Positions 23,568 through 36,330 of a stretch of DNA of 64,000 nucleotides are shown here, piece by piece. Source of the stretch: Mytilus californianus (taxonomy: Eukaryota > Mollusca > Bivalvia > Mytilida > Mytilidae). Position numbers and translations under genes: made by a program. The stretch is taken from positions 63,394,058 to 63,458,057 of the forward strand of contig NW_026262668.1 of NCBI RefSeq assembly GCF_021869535.1, read 5' to 3'. Numbering within the stretch: position 1 is the first letter of the stretch; each line of letters opens with the position of its first letter. The notes under the pieces were generated by a model that saw only the letters and a program-made list of their open reading frames with translations, searched no databases and had not been told where the DNA came from.

Positions 23568-26500
23568 ATGGCACCAAACAACCCATTACCAATATGGGGT
23601 AATGAAAAGACAATGAATTTAAATCCATTAATTTTAACTAACATACAGTCATCACCTTACTTTAAAGTAAATTTATATGAACTGAAGACGTACCATGAAG
23701 TTATAGACGAAATATATTATAGAGTAAGTATATGCTGTAGTATATATTGCACTTGTCTGTCAATATTGACATGCATGAATAACTCAACTTCTTTTGGTAA
23801 AGATTGCAGACAATGCCGACAAAACCTGTATATAACTGGCTTGATAGCTATAGTGAGTAAAGCAAGTTCAGCAACATATATTTTAACTAAAAAATTTAAA
23901 TAATAAATTTCCAAAGTTAAAATCCTTTATAACCAAGCTTTTGTTGAGTAAAAAATGCACCTTATGGTTTATTGTTATGAATAGAAGTATTGTTTGTTTT
24001 TGAAATATGAAATATTAAATTAAAATAGTTTGTTGCTTAACTTTTTTTACTCAGTATATATCAATCAACTTTAGTGCAGTTGGGTGAATTTTTTTTTATC
24101 ACGGCCATGACCATGTCAATCAATGATTAATAATATTACTCAAATACTAAAGTTATAAAATAATGCTGATGCATATACCTATAAACTTTTGTCAAGAATT
24201 AAAATTATTTTATCAGCAATTACAAGTTGTGCATGGCATATGAATCTTATTGATCTGTTCTTAAAAAAATAGATGGTAAAATTCAACTACATTTATAGAC
24301 AAAGGAAGATAACTTAAATTAAAAATATTTTCTAAATGTGTTCCATTGAAATTCAATGTTTAATTTAAGTTCACATTGCATGAAAGCAATCTTGAATCTT
24401 TAGCTTCAGTGCTAAAAACCACTTTTATAATCTGTTGAGTCTCTCACTAGTTTAATGTACATATATGTTGCATTTTGAATGTCTTCATTTTAAGACTTGT
24501 TCTCATGTCATAAAAACAAACTGATTCACTTTGTTCTCTATTTGTTTCTCCTAAACAAACTACTTTACTAGCTGAAAGTCACTGAAAGTGACAGTTTAAT
24601 TGCAAGAAAAGATTTTATCTGTGATATTTTGTGAAATAAGTAAAATTCAAGTATAAGTACTCTATAAATGCACAGTTTCCCTGTCTTACAAATTTATTCC
24701 AGTCATAGACTTTGCAGACCTCATATCCAAATATGTAATATATTTATACCACCATCAATACCACCTGGGATGAGTTTATCCATAGTAAAGGTGACTTTGT
24801 AAGAAAGGATGATGTGATAGTTCTTGAAATCTATCTGGCCTTCTGACATGCAAGGCAAAATTTGGCCCGCTAGACAGGCTCTTGCATGTTATCAAAGAAA
24901 TATCTTGACTAAAGAAATGATTGCAAAACTGTTGTTAATTATATTGTTAGTCAAACAGTATGTATTTTAAACCAGATAAATGTAATTTTAGAGGTTGTCT
25001 GACACACAGTCTTGTAATTTGGACACAATGTATGTCTTTGATTTAAGGATTTGATAATACATGTATGTACAGTGATTCCTTGCCCTGCTTTGGCTATACT
25101 TTTACTCTTTTTGTTTTATAAGCTCTTCATTTTTTGGAATAGATTTTGGACTTTGATATAGTTTGGCCTCGAGCATCTCTGAAGAGACATTTATTGTCAA
25201 ATTGCGCATCTGGTGCAGTATATTTGGTAGCGTTAATGTTATTAAGAAAATTTGCCTTGTAATTTGTGGTGATAGTATTCACCCCACAACTCCATTTATG
25301 TATAATATTAAAGAAATTTATTGTTTTCAGGTTGATCATTTAGAACCATGGGAGAAGGGCAGCAGGAAAACTGCAGGACAAACAGGCATGTGTGGTGGGG
25401 TATGTGTTTAGATAATTAAATAAGGGAACATGATATTGCTGCTTACTGAGTTAAAAAAAGTTAGCAAATCAATATGTTTAATTTTATATTTCAAAAATAA
25501 ACTATTTTTCCTAGTATAACAAGAAATAGAATATTGTAGCAAAGAAAAGAAACCATAAAGTGCAATTTTTACTCTAGCAGAACAATTAATAAAATTTATT
25601 TCCGCAAATTTGTTTCGCCTTAAACAATGAGAAAACACCATAAATGTATAGTCGGCTTCAAAAGGCCCTGACATGAAATAAGTAAATTGATTTGCTGCAT
25701 GCAACGGTTTAAAATTGAAATGATTCAAAATTGCAAATTCTGCAGGAATTGCAAATTCCACAGGAATGACCATTCAAGCTTCGATTTTGAGAAAAAGACT
25801 GTAAAAGTGAAAAATTTGTACAAAAAAAGAAATTATATACATTGTATTTTCTGTTGTATGTTTAGGTCAGGGGAGTTGGAGCAGGAGGAATTGTTTCTAG
25901 TGCTTATTGTTTATTATACAAATTATTCACCCTGAGACTAACCAGAAAACAAGTCAATGGATTGATAGCACACTCAGATTCACCTTATATTAGAGGTCTT
26001 GGGTTTATGTACATACGGTAAGTAAGATCGGCTACAAACGCAATGTCTTATATAAAATCCAAGGGTCTCCAAGAATATTATACAAATGGTAAGAATTCAT
26101 TTTTGAGTAAAAAAATACAGAAATGCGGTGGCTTAATGCATGACAGCAATTATTAATAAGGATAACAATTTTCTCTCTCCAATACATGTGACTTATGTAG
26201 AGTTTGCATGTCCCAAACTTTGCAGGAAGCCGTATAGGCCTAAAGACTTGAAATGAAAAGATTAGGGCCTATTCCTTTATTGGGGATCAGCACACCAGGC
26301 AAAGATAGCCAAATTCTTGCCCTAGAATTTCAGATTTTGCTTTCAATATGCAGAGCTAGGATTTTATTGTCATAGATTCTCCATGCTATACACAACTTAC
26401 TGGCAGGTTCAGGATAGTTATTCGAATGTAAAGTTTGACATAATTTCAACTCTGGTGGAAAAAGTAAATATTGGTTTAAAGCATAAATTTTGCCTGACAA

Positions 26501-29500
26501 TAAGCCACTAAAAGACCTGACTGAAATTTTTGGTAAAAGGTTCTTTTTCATAGCACACATCAAACACATGGACCTGTACTATAAAATGGGGAAATTAATG
26601 CAAGCAACTATTGTTGATTCCTGACAAACATCCAAATTAAGGCATTAATACCATGAAGTACTGTAATCTTGGAATTTTCGCGCCATCTTTTTTTCGTGAT
26701 TTTCCGACAAAACCTAGATTCGCGCCGTTTAGAATTCGCGATGTATCGGTGTCCTACATAATTTTTTTTAGAAATGATTTGGATAATGTACAGTTTTAAT
26801 ACATGTATTTAAATCAATAGATAAAACCAATCAGAAATCCTTTTTGTCTGTTCAGATTTAAATATATTAGCCTGCTTCAAATATTATGTTTGCTTTTAAA
26901 AACACATTCACGATAAACAGTGAGATATGACCTAATTAAGAGTGAATTAAATGCTGACAGAATTACTGGTAATTAGTAAATCTTTTGATCTAATTGATCT
27001 GTGCAACAGATATAAAAGATAATCATTTTAAAAATAATTGACAGGTGTCATTTACATAAATGCAACAATAGTTGATTATTCAGCAATATCTGTAATGTCC
27101 TTTTGCTACATGAGATAAACATTATCTTTTCTTTAAAAGCAAAGTTATAATTTGCGGTATAAATATGTCGTCTTTAAAACCGATCTTTTCAATTAGTAAT
27201 CTACATATCCTATTGACAAACGATCATGTATGGTCTTCCTGTTTGTGTCTGGATTTCCTTGAAATATTCGCAATCGTTTTATTTTCGCGTTGCAACTCTT
27301 ACCGCGAATAAAGCGAAAATAAAACTGCTGGAAAATTTCCCTGTTTACAGTAATAAAAATTTATAATTTACATAAAATTGTGAGATTTTTTACTGTATAT
27401 TGAACATCCTTTAAAAGTGTTTGCATTACATTCTTAGTCAACAGTACTTGGGTATCTCTAACTTAGGATAAGTTATTTATTTTCAAAATTAAATGTATAT
27501 TTTGAAATTAATGAATATAATTTATACATGTTTACCTGCAGTACTGTACAGAAAGAGAAATAAAACTTTTTAAACAGAAGTCTGGTAGATATGGAATAAA
27601 AATTTGATTTTGAGATTCCAATGATATAGCATTGAAGAAGAGTATCATTAATAAGTTTATAAATCTATTCTCAGGTATACACAAGATCCCAAAGAACTAT
27701 GGGATTGGTTTGAGGATTATTTAGATGATGAAGAGGTGAGTCAAAACACACCAACAAAAATGTCAGACATTCAATAAGAAAATCCTGCAGTTCTAAAATC
27801 AATTCTGTTGTACAAATATTTATAGAGTTTTGTTTAAGAATGTGATTCTATGTAGTATTTAAAAAATTACAATGTGTTGGGAAATTGTAGAGTACAAATG
27901 TGGTATACTGAAGATGAAAAAAAAAGTGAAAACGTAGATCAATTAAATGTAATTTTAAACAGAGGTACAAATGTACTAGGCAATTACTTGCAGTTCACTT
28001 AATTACAAATATTTGTGAAATTTAGTTATATAAGTCCAAAATGAACTGCAGGTTAACATTCATACACTAAAATCACACACACAAACATAAAAATGGAATG
28101 TCAGAGTCCAGCATTATTTAGTGGTGAGTATACTGTAACTTTAAGTTTTTTCTTCCTTTGGGAAAGGGGGAGTGGAGGGAGTTACTCTATTGTCAAGGTT
28201 ATTTTGGGAGGAAGTGGATATAGTTTAAAAAAATTCAAATTGAGATTAAATTTATATGTATTCAGAATTTTATTACAGTATCCTTGACTTAAATTACATT
28301 TTTTTTAGTTGGGATAGGGAGAATGGTCAAGGAAATAACATCTAATAACAATATCTGTAAAAGTAAAAAAAGCCATTTAATTATGCATTATGTATGTATA
28401 ATGTATCACGGTGTTCAAGACATTTCCATGAAATTGTACTCTATACTAATTTTCATGTATGCCACAGAATATTTTGAAATATTTTGAAAAAATCATATAA
28501 AAGCAATCTAATATTTAGCAGCTGGTTAAAATAAGAAACTTATGAATTTGGCTAAAACTTTCTCTTTAAAGTTTGTGAAGTGGGTTTAACAATTATCTTA
28601 ATATTAAAAGAACTTTTTCTTTTGTAGAATGTATTATAGTGTGTTTTCAGGGGAGTTGCTCTAGTTGCCAACAAGTGGTTAGCTCTGACAGAGAAAGGCT
28701 GCTGGACCTCAACTAGAGGTTATAATATGAGCCCAAAAACAGTTATTTATATATATATCTTTTTAGAACTTGTACAGTATAGTAATAGTTTCATTTGGTT
28801 GATTGATTTTAATTTTTTTTCATAAAGTTCATATACTGGTACATAAATGATGCATTAAATGATATGTTTATCTCTAACAAAAAAAAAGTAAGTTATAAAC
28901 AACTATTTAAAGCAAACAAACAAGACAGAACATAATTTGTCGATAACAAATAATGTGATATTTTGACAACACACGTCTCATTGCTAAAACTAAAAAGAAT
29001 ATCGTTAAAAACCTGGAGCTAACAGCAAAACAGTGAAAAATGTAGGGAATATTTGTGTTAATATACCAACATCAAACATTGGTAGTAAACTAAAATTGTT
29101 TATGAATCAATTTTCAGGTGAATATAATTTTGCTAGATATCCTCAAACAAGTATAAAATTACGTTTTTTTGCTTTGTTCTCCGTAACTAAAAAATGTTGC
29201 TTCATGACAATAAGTACCAACATCCATTTGTGTTCCCTTGACTCACTGCTAAACAATGGAACCAGCTAGAACATTATCTTTTGTGGCGGAAACAAAATGA
29301 TCACTTAGTGATAATTTGAAGTATGAAATTTATTGAAGATGGTTTTCAGTGAGTTCATGGAAGTATCTGTTTTGGAAAAAAATGTTTTGTTGAAATTGAA
29401 TGTATACAGGGCTTGGTTTACTTTCAATTCTTACCACAGGTAGCTAGAGCAAAACCCAAGGTACTTGTTATGTTTTTCTGGTATTGACCATATCAATGTC

Positions 29501-32500
29501 TTTTACAGGAAATTGATGTTAAGGCTGGAGGCGGACATAAAATAACCATTGGTCATATGGTACGACAATGTCTAGTTAAACTAGAATGGTACAGTACTCT
29601 ATTTCCCAGAATTCCTGTGCCTGTTCAGAAAAGTATAATGGAGAAAATAAAGGAAAACCCACCCAAACAGGAGGAAGAAGAACACAGTTCAAGGAAAGGA
29701 TCCCCTAAACATATACCTGATGGTGAATTATCATTTGGAGAAGCTGAAAAACATGCTCAGAGACGTCCCAGGTAATTCAATAATTTTTAAAAAGTGTCAC
29801 TGAAAAATAATTTTGTAAATAAAATTGAGAATGTGTCCATGGGACACAGATGATGCCCCAGCTTGCATATAACTTTACAATGAGGCATAACTCCAGAATG
29901 ATATAAGTGACACCACCCAAATTCGAACTTGATCTGAGTTTTGTGGTAATAAGCATTGTGTATAAGTTTCATAACATTTGGTTGAAGCAAACTAAAGTTA
30001 GAGAACGGAAGCGGAAAATTCAGCAGTTTTTATACGACCGCAAAAAAATTTTGTGGTCGTATATTGGTATGACGTTGGCGTCGTCGTCGTCGTCCGAATA
30101 CACATTGGTTTTCGCACTCTAACTTTAGTTTAAGTGAATGGATCTTTTTGAAATTTGACCATAAGGTTAAATACCACAAAAGGAAGGTTGGGATTGATTT
30201 TGGGGGTTATGGTACCAACAGTTAAGGAATTAGGGGCCAAAAAGGGGCCAAAAATAAGCATTTTCTAGTTTCCAGACAATAACTGTGGAACGGTGTATGG
30301 ATCTCTCTGAAATTATACTACAAGTTTCCATACCACAAAGGGATGGTTAGGATTTGCTTTGGGGGGTTATGGCTCAAACCGTTTAGGAATTAGGGGCAAA
30401 AAAGGGGGAAAAACAAGGTTGTCCTGGTTAATGGACAAATACTTTAGTACAAAACATAATTTAAAGCAGTGTAAGGGAGATAAATCAAATACATCATTGA
30501 AATTATCTCCCTTACACTGCTTTTAAATTATGTATAAAGTAATGGTTAATGAACAATAAAGATAATTTAAAACAGTGTAAGGGAGGTAATCCAAATACAA
30601 CGTTTTGGTTACTTCCCTTACACTGCTTTTAAATTATGTTTAAAGAAATGCATATTTATAAAGGAAGACCAGTAAAAATATCTGCAAATGTTGCATCTTT
30701 TTTTTTACAAAAAAATCCATATGAAAGATTTGACACTATATTTTTAATTCTATTATAAAATAGATTAAGTTAGCACTATGGTAAATTTAAATGGGTAATT
30801 ATGGTTGCCAACTCCATTGGAAATTTGAATTCAGATTTTGACCATATCTTGAGGGAAAGAATTTTTTTGGGGAAAAAAGGGGGGGGATAAAAAGAAATTG
30901 TGGGGGGTCAATTTTTTCTCATTTCAGATTTCAGAAATTAAAAAGAATTATTCTTCAAATATTTTTTTTTTTTCAAATTTCAAATATTGAAAAATTTCAA
31001 GAAGTAATCTTTAATTGCACAGTATGGCGCATTAGATTTGTAAAATCTTTGATCACATTTATTTATTTGTTATGCCGAATCTAACAGTGTATTTAGATTT
31101 TTAATTTTGGGTCCAGTTTTCAAATTGGTCTACATTAAGGTCCAAAGGGTCCAAAATTAAACTTTGTTTGATTTTAGCAAAAATTGAATAAATGAGGTTC
31201 TTTGATATGCTGAATCTAAACATGTATTTAGATTTTTGATTTTTGGACCAGTTTTCAAGTTGGTCCAAATTGGGGTCCAAAATTAAATTTTGTTTGATTT
31301 CAACAAAAATTGAATATATGGGGTTCTTTGATATGCTGAATCTAACCATGTATTTAGATTTTTTATTTGTGGACCCCGTTATCAAATTGGTTCATATTGA
31401 GGTCAAAAGGGTCCAAAATTAAACTTTGTTTGATTTCATCTAAAATTGAATTATTAGGGTTCTTTGATATTCCAAATCTAACCGTGTATTTAGATTTTTA
31501 ATTTTGGGTCGTTTTTTAAATTGGTCTACATTAAGGTCCAAAGGGTCCAAAATTAAACTTAGTTTGATTTTTACAAAAATTGAATTCTTGGGGTTCTTTG
31601 ATATGCTGAATCTAAACATGTGTTTAGATTTTTGATAATGGGCCCAGTTTTCAAGTTGGTCCAAGATAGGGTCCAGTATTTAAACTTTGTTTGATTTCAA
31701 CAAAAATTGAATATATGGGGTTCTTTGATATGCTGAATCTAAACATGTATTTAGATTTTTGATTATGGGCCCAGTTTTCAAGTTGGTCCAAATTGGGGTC
31801 CAAAATTAAACTTTGTTTGATTTCATCAAAAATTGAATTATTGGGGTTCTTTGATATGCCAAATCTAACCGTGTTTTTAGATTTTTAATTTGGGTCCCGT
31901 TTTTTTTAAATTGGTCTTCATTGAGGTCCAAAGGGTCCAAAATTAAACTTAGTTTGATTTTAACAAAAATTGAATTCTTGGGGTTCTTTGATATGCTGAA
32001 TCTAAACATGTGTTTAGATTTTTGATTATGGGCCCAGTTTTCAAGTTGGTCCAAGTTTGGGTCCAAAATTAAACTTTTTTTGATTTCAACAAAAATTGAA
32101 TATATGGGGTTCTTTGATATGCTGAATCTAACCATGAATTTAGATTTTTTATTTGTGGGCCCCGCTATCAAATTGGTTCATATTGAGGTCAAAAGGGTCC
32201 AAAATTAAACTTTGTTTGATTTCATCAAAAATTGAATTATTGGGGTTCTTTGATATTCCAAATCTAACCGTGTATTTAGATTTTTAATTTAAGTCCCGTT
32301 TTTTAAATTGGTCTACATTAAGGTCCAAAGGGTCCAAAATTAAACATAGTTTGATTTTAGCAAAAATTGAATTCTTGGGGTTCTTTGATATGCTGAATCT
32401 AAACATGTGTTTAGATTTTTGATTATGGGCCCAGTTTTCAAGTTTGTCCAAGTTGGGGTCCAAAATTAAACTTTGTTTGATTTTAACAAAAATTGAATAT

Positions 32501-33817
32501 ATGGGGTTCTTTGATATGCTGAATCTAACCATGTATTTTGATTTTGGACATTGGACCATAATAGGTAAATTAAAAAAATTCAAGTTTTTAGACCACATTC
32601 TTTCTGTGTCAGAAACCTATGCTGTGTCAAATATTTAATAACAATCCAAATTCAGAGCTGTATCAAGCTTGAATGTTGTGTCCATACTTGCCCCAACTGT
32701 TCAGGGTTCGACCTCTGCGGTCGTATCAAGCTGCGCCCCAGCGAAGCATTTTATTCCATATATAAAGGGGCATAACTCCAGAACGGTAGGAGTGTGACCA
32801 CCCAAATTCGAGGCAAACTAAAGTTAGAAAATAGAAACCAATTTTGGTACGAATGGACAAGGGTAACACTTAATGCTCCCTCCGGTGACGACAGGGACAT
32901 AAAAAAAATTAAAATGACTTAAAAAAAATTGCAGATATGATGAAAATTTATTCCAAAACATCTCAAGGGATAAATACAATAATATCACCACAGAAAGAAC
33001 AAAGAAAATGGAATGTTGCTAATGAATATCAATTGGATATGGCTTAGAGAAGTCATATTCAGAAGTTGTTCTGCCAAAAATGAAAAAATATGAAATTGAA
33101 AATACTATATAACAATTTCAAAAATGTACATAGACGTGTTTAACTGCATATTGCTAAGGATCTCCAAGTGTTTTGCTTTTATATGTTTTACATGTTATTT
33201 CTTTGTACTTACTACTTTATCTTTATATAGAAAGAGGTTATACATTTTTAATACCCTTTGGACAGTTCATATCTCATTCTTAATCAGTCTAACATTGTTA
33301 AATTATTGAAATGCTGCCGGGTTGATCACCAGTGCTTTTGCTTGACTTTAATATATTTTTTTCCAGTCCACCACCTACAAGGAGAGGATCACCACCTGTT
33401 AAACGTCCTTCAAAAGCCAGGTCTAGATCTAGATCACCACATATTAAAAAACGTTCATCAAAAGCCAGGTCTAGATCTAGATCTCCACGACGTAGATCAC
33501 CAAGAAGATCACCTCCTAGAAGACCTAGGTCTCCACCATACCGGCGTCGTTCACCTCACAGAATATATCGTCCCAGGTCTCCTCCAAGACGCCCACAAGT
33601 TGATGACTTTGCAAGAGAACTAGAAAGGGAAAAGGCTAGACAGAGAAGAGAGAAAGAGAGAAGGTCACGGTCTCCTGTCATTCGTCGAAGATCAAGATCT
33701 AGGTCACAGAGTAGAGAGAGGAGAAGAAAATCAAGATCTCCTGATAGAAAACACCACCATAAAAGTTCACATGATAAACATTCAAGACATTCATCAGAAA
33801 GAAAACATGATAGATGA
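23568..33817 (+). CDS. PRPF38B: Pre-mRNA-splicing factor 38B (PRP38 family, RS domain)
   Basis: Six coding exons: 23568-23723, 25331-25399, 25866-26017, 27675-27735, 29509-29771 and 33367-33817, total 1152 nt, 383 residues. All junctions have GT donors and AG acceptors, and the phases agree. The start is fixed by an in-frame TAA at 23553 and by PIWGNEKTMNLNPLILTNI, the family's N-terminal signature. The PRP38 domain continues through YYRVDHLEPWEKGSRK, GVGAGGIVSSAYCLLYKLF, SPYIRGLGFMYIRY, LDDEE and TLFPRIPVPVQ, with exon 6 giving an Arg/Ser-rich tail. Human PRPF38B is longer (about 546 residues), mainly in that tail. PRP38 proteins act in spliceosome activation in the nucleus, and the RS tail is expected to mediate protein contacts. 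Introns 1 and 5 carry a hammerhead-like motif and a large repeat element. AATAAA at 34021 is a plausible poly(A) signal. Confidence 0.93.
25173..25216 (+). ncRNA. hammerhead-ribozyme-like motif, type C (degenerate)
   Basis: GCATCT, CTGAAGA, a GACA...TGTC stem II, then GCGCATC and TGGTGC. Stem I (GCATC with GGTGC) pairs apart from the closing T-T, with one wobble pair. The CUGANGA box is intact, but the GAAA box reads CAAAT, so catalysis is probably lost. It lies in PRPF38B intron 1 within a repeat that starts near AGCTCTTCATTTTTTGG. Confidence 0.5.
25621..25680 (-). repeat. fragment of dispersed 3'-tail repeat, family 2
   Basis: Contains AACAATGAGAAAACACCATA followed by CTTCAAAAGGCCCTGACATG, matching internal blocks of the copies at 19.2 and 10.3 kb. 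It lies in PRPF38B intron 2. Confidence 0.5.
30455..30638. repeat. two tandem hairpin units
   Basis: The first hairpin pairs 30455-30483 with 30503-30532, and the second pairs 30562-30589 with 30609-30638. Arms are about 28-30 bp, nearly perfect, and share AGTGTAAGGGAG and its inverse. Loops are about 19 nt. Confidence 0.75.
31080..32560 (+). repeat. about 130-bp satellite in trimeric higher-order arrangement
   Basis: The monomer marker GGTTCTTTGATAT occurs near 31196, 31322, 31458, 31592, 31719, 31846, 31982, 32107, 32244, 32379 and 32506. Spacings cycle through roughly 126, 136 and 134 bp. Diagnostic variants recur every third monomer: AAATCTAACCGTG after the markers at 31458, 31846 and 32244, and GAATTCTTGGGG before 31592, 31982 and 32379. 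The repeating unit is therefore a trimer of about 388-399 bp, present about 3.6 times. Confidence 0.8.
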
Positions 33818-35564
33818 AATTATATTTAGACCTCATTATCATTATCATTTGTTGTTTAATTATTTGAAAAGACAGGACTGAATCATGATATGTAAAACCT
33901 TTCCAAAATATACCTTGGATTATGATGCATGATTTAATATTTGAAGATATAGCCTAACTTTGACAGGTTCTTTAATTGTGACTCTGTGTTAAGTGAAAAT
34001 AGTGCAAAAAAAAACCAGAAAATAAAACTGTCTTTGGGTCATCATTTTGTCAGTCAGTGAATGTTTTTTTAATGAAGTAGGACATTTGAAATATTTTGTT
34101 AAACACAAGTTAAGTCATAAAGGGATTGTGATAATATAAACATCTTGTCCATTATAGATTGGGAAAAGTCTGTGTTGAACTGTTCATCAGAATTTGATCT
34201 GTATCTCGAGCCTAAAAAGTTGCATTGGGGTTTTTAAAGCTAATTACTGAGATATTTTTGTACTAACACATGTAGGTATGGGTAGTTGAGATCAAAATAA
34301 CTTTTAATAGGAAATACTGTTCATGAAAATTTAATGAGTAATTAGATTGAAGAAAACTGCAATTAAACATCTCCATACAGCCTTTTTATGAGATCTCTTA
34401 AATGCATAGATCTTGTCTTTTTTTAACTGCATTGAAATAAAACATGTCTTGTTGAATGTATGTAATCTGATGGTTGTGCATCCTTATATCTTCAGATAAC
34501 ACTATAAATGATCCAATCGACCAGGTCTGATAAATATCTGACTTTTATGTTATTACAAAAACCATCAGGTGCAAGTCCATGTAAATTTTTTATAGTCTAG
34601 TGGCTGCTTTGTATAAGGGATTTTTTCTTTAAAGATAATCTGTAAAAATGATAGATACTCTAATTACTTTATGAAGTTGTGTCTTTCTGATGAAACTGGA
34701 CTTTGGCTTAATTTGATTATTACTAATCACAATACATTATTCAGGTAAAGCAGTTTTAGAAGTTAGGTTACTTGAATGAAAGAAATGAAGAAAAAAACCC
34801 TAATCTTCCAGCATTAACTTTGGTTTGTTAATGCAAAGGACTCTTAGAGATACTATAGGATTTTTCTATTATCCGATTTTGTTTAAGGTAGCAGATTAAA
34901 AAGAATGTCAAACTGGTAAATTGGTGTTGTTTTAGTTCAAAGTGCCTGTTATTGTGTAAATGTCCATTACTGAAGAAGACAAGTAGACAATGAGAAACTT
35001 GAAATATTTTACTTATTCTTCCATAAGTCTCAGATCCTTTGCCTTCAACATGTTCAAAGAACCATTTGGACGTAAATGCAGAATTTTGATAGGAGCCAAT
35101 CAAATGTTTAAATTCAGGTCTTTATCGTTTAAATTGTCATTTACTGTCATTTACTGTTGTTTATGACATTTGTCAAGCAACTTTGATATACCTCTTTAAT
35201 AGGTTGTCTATTTGTTATTATTTTCTGAGAAGTGGACTTGATAAACACAGACCAACAGTCAAGAAAAACTTTATGTATGCCTGCCACAGCCTACTACATT
35301 GTACAAATTTTTCTTTATAGAAAGTTCGAATTATGATCATATCTCATCCACTTATAGTCAATTGGGTCATAAAAAAAATATTTTATTGTTTTAGCTATTC
35401 TATCATCCAATATTGTTTATAGTATTTTAATGTTTTTAGAAAACTGAAAATGTGGGAAAATTTCATTTTCATTTTTAACCAGTCATGATGATATGTGCAC
35501 AGTGAAGAAAACTTGTTTTAAAATGTCAGAATAAATGATTTTTATATACATCTATCTTTACTTT
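33818..35564. other. PRPF38B 3' UTR and downstream intergenic
   Basis: Non-coding, AT-rich. AATAAA at 34021 and another in GAAATAAAACATG near 34434 are candidate poly(A) signals. I see no other gene. Confidence 0.5.
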
Positions 35565-36330
35565 TTATACACCAGTTTATGGGAAGTATTATGGTATACC
35601 TTTGACCATCTTTCCGTCTGTTGTCAACACTTTGGACAATAACTCAAAAAAGCTCTCAACAGTTTCATGAAACTTTGGTGAAATGATTATATCTATTGAT
35701 GTTAGCTCCCTTTTGATTTTTACAAATTTTAGATTTTATGTTACCAGAGTTGTGGAATTTTGTTTATAAAAAAAATGGGTGATTTTCCAGTTTTCTGACT
35801 ATAACTCAAAAATGCTTTGAACAATTTTCATGAAACTTTGGTTAATTGTTTATGATTTTAAAAACTTCTGATTTTATGTTTTGGAGTATTGGGACTTTAT
35901 TCATATAAAAGGGGAAAATTCCAGTTTTCAGATAATAACTTAAAAAAGCTTTGAGCAGTTTGACATTGCAGAGTTATTTAAATTTAATCTTTGAAAAATT
36001 GTAGAAAACTATCCATTTCTTACACTTTCCACTGTTATAGAATTTTATTAGTCCCCTACCGACGAAGTCGAAGGGGACTTTGGTTTGCACTCTGTCCGTC
36101 TGTCTGTCCGTCTGTCCATCCGTCAGTCCGGCAAATCAGCTTTCCACACTTTTTTTCTTCGTTCTTGAAGATATCGATTTGATATTTGGTATATAGTATT
36201 CCCATGACAAGTTATAGATCAAGTTCGAATTTTGTTCCAGTCTGATGATATAGTCCAGAGTTATGGACCATAACTCTGGACCATATCTAATGTTAGAGTA
36301 CTATGTTAAACCATATTTCTGTACAAAGGG
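35565..36330 (+). repeat. dispersed mollusc-type repeats with (CCGTCTGT)n run
   Basis: The block at 35565-35990 repeats a segment with CAATAACTCAAAAAAGCT and TTCATGAAACTTTGGT about three times. From 36051 a second repeat opens with a hairpin, GTCCCCTACCGACG/AAGTCGAAGGGGAC, followed by a short CTGTCCGTCTGTC microsatellite. A related CGTTCGTCCGTCTGTCC start is seen at 39335. It is not coding. Confidence 0.5.

Larger units (their letters stand above)
30032..32726 (+). mobile_element. TIR-bounded repeat element with internal higher-order tandem array
   Basis: Bounded by ATACGACCGCA (30032-30042) and its exact inverse TGCGGTCGTAT (32716-32726). The same ends bound a shorter relative at 38620-39779. 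Inside are two tandem hairpins (30455-30638) and a satellite-like array (31080-32560). There is no transposase, so it is non-autonomous. It lies in the last intron of PRPF38B, in sense orientation by the relative's numbering. Short minus-strand frames across 31101-32598 (repeats of FSISKNPIYSIF) are read-through of the array, not genes. Confidence 0.65.

Noticed and set aside
28649..28730. Possible extra PRPF38B exon after a TTTTCAG acceptor
   Set aside because: The translation does not match the PRP38 family, and exons 4 and 5 already join in phase.
31101..32598. Series of minus-strand ORFs with repeated FSISKNPIYSIF
   Set aside because: Produced by the roughly 130-bp satellite monomers. 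No start context, domain or splice support.
32697..32726. GGGTTCGACCTC as a tRNA T-arm
   Set aside because: There is no acceptor stem or anticodon arm upstream. The phrase belongs to the terminal part of the repeat element and recurs at about 39757.
33258..33623. Plus-strand ORF overlapping PRPF38B exon 6
   Set aside because: It is a His/Leu-rich shadow of the RS-repeat exon in another frame.
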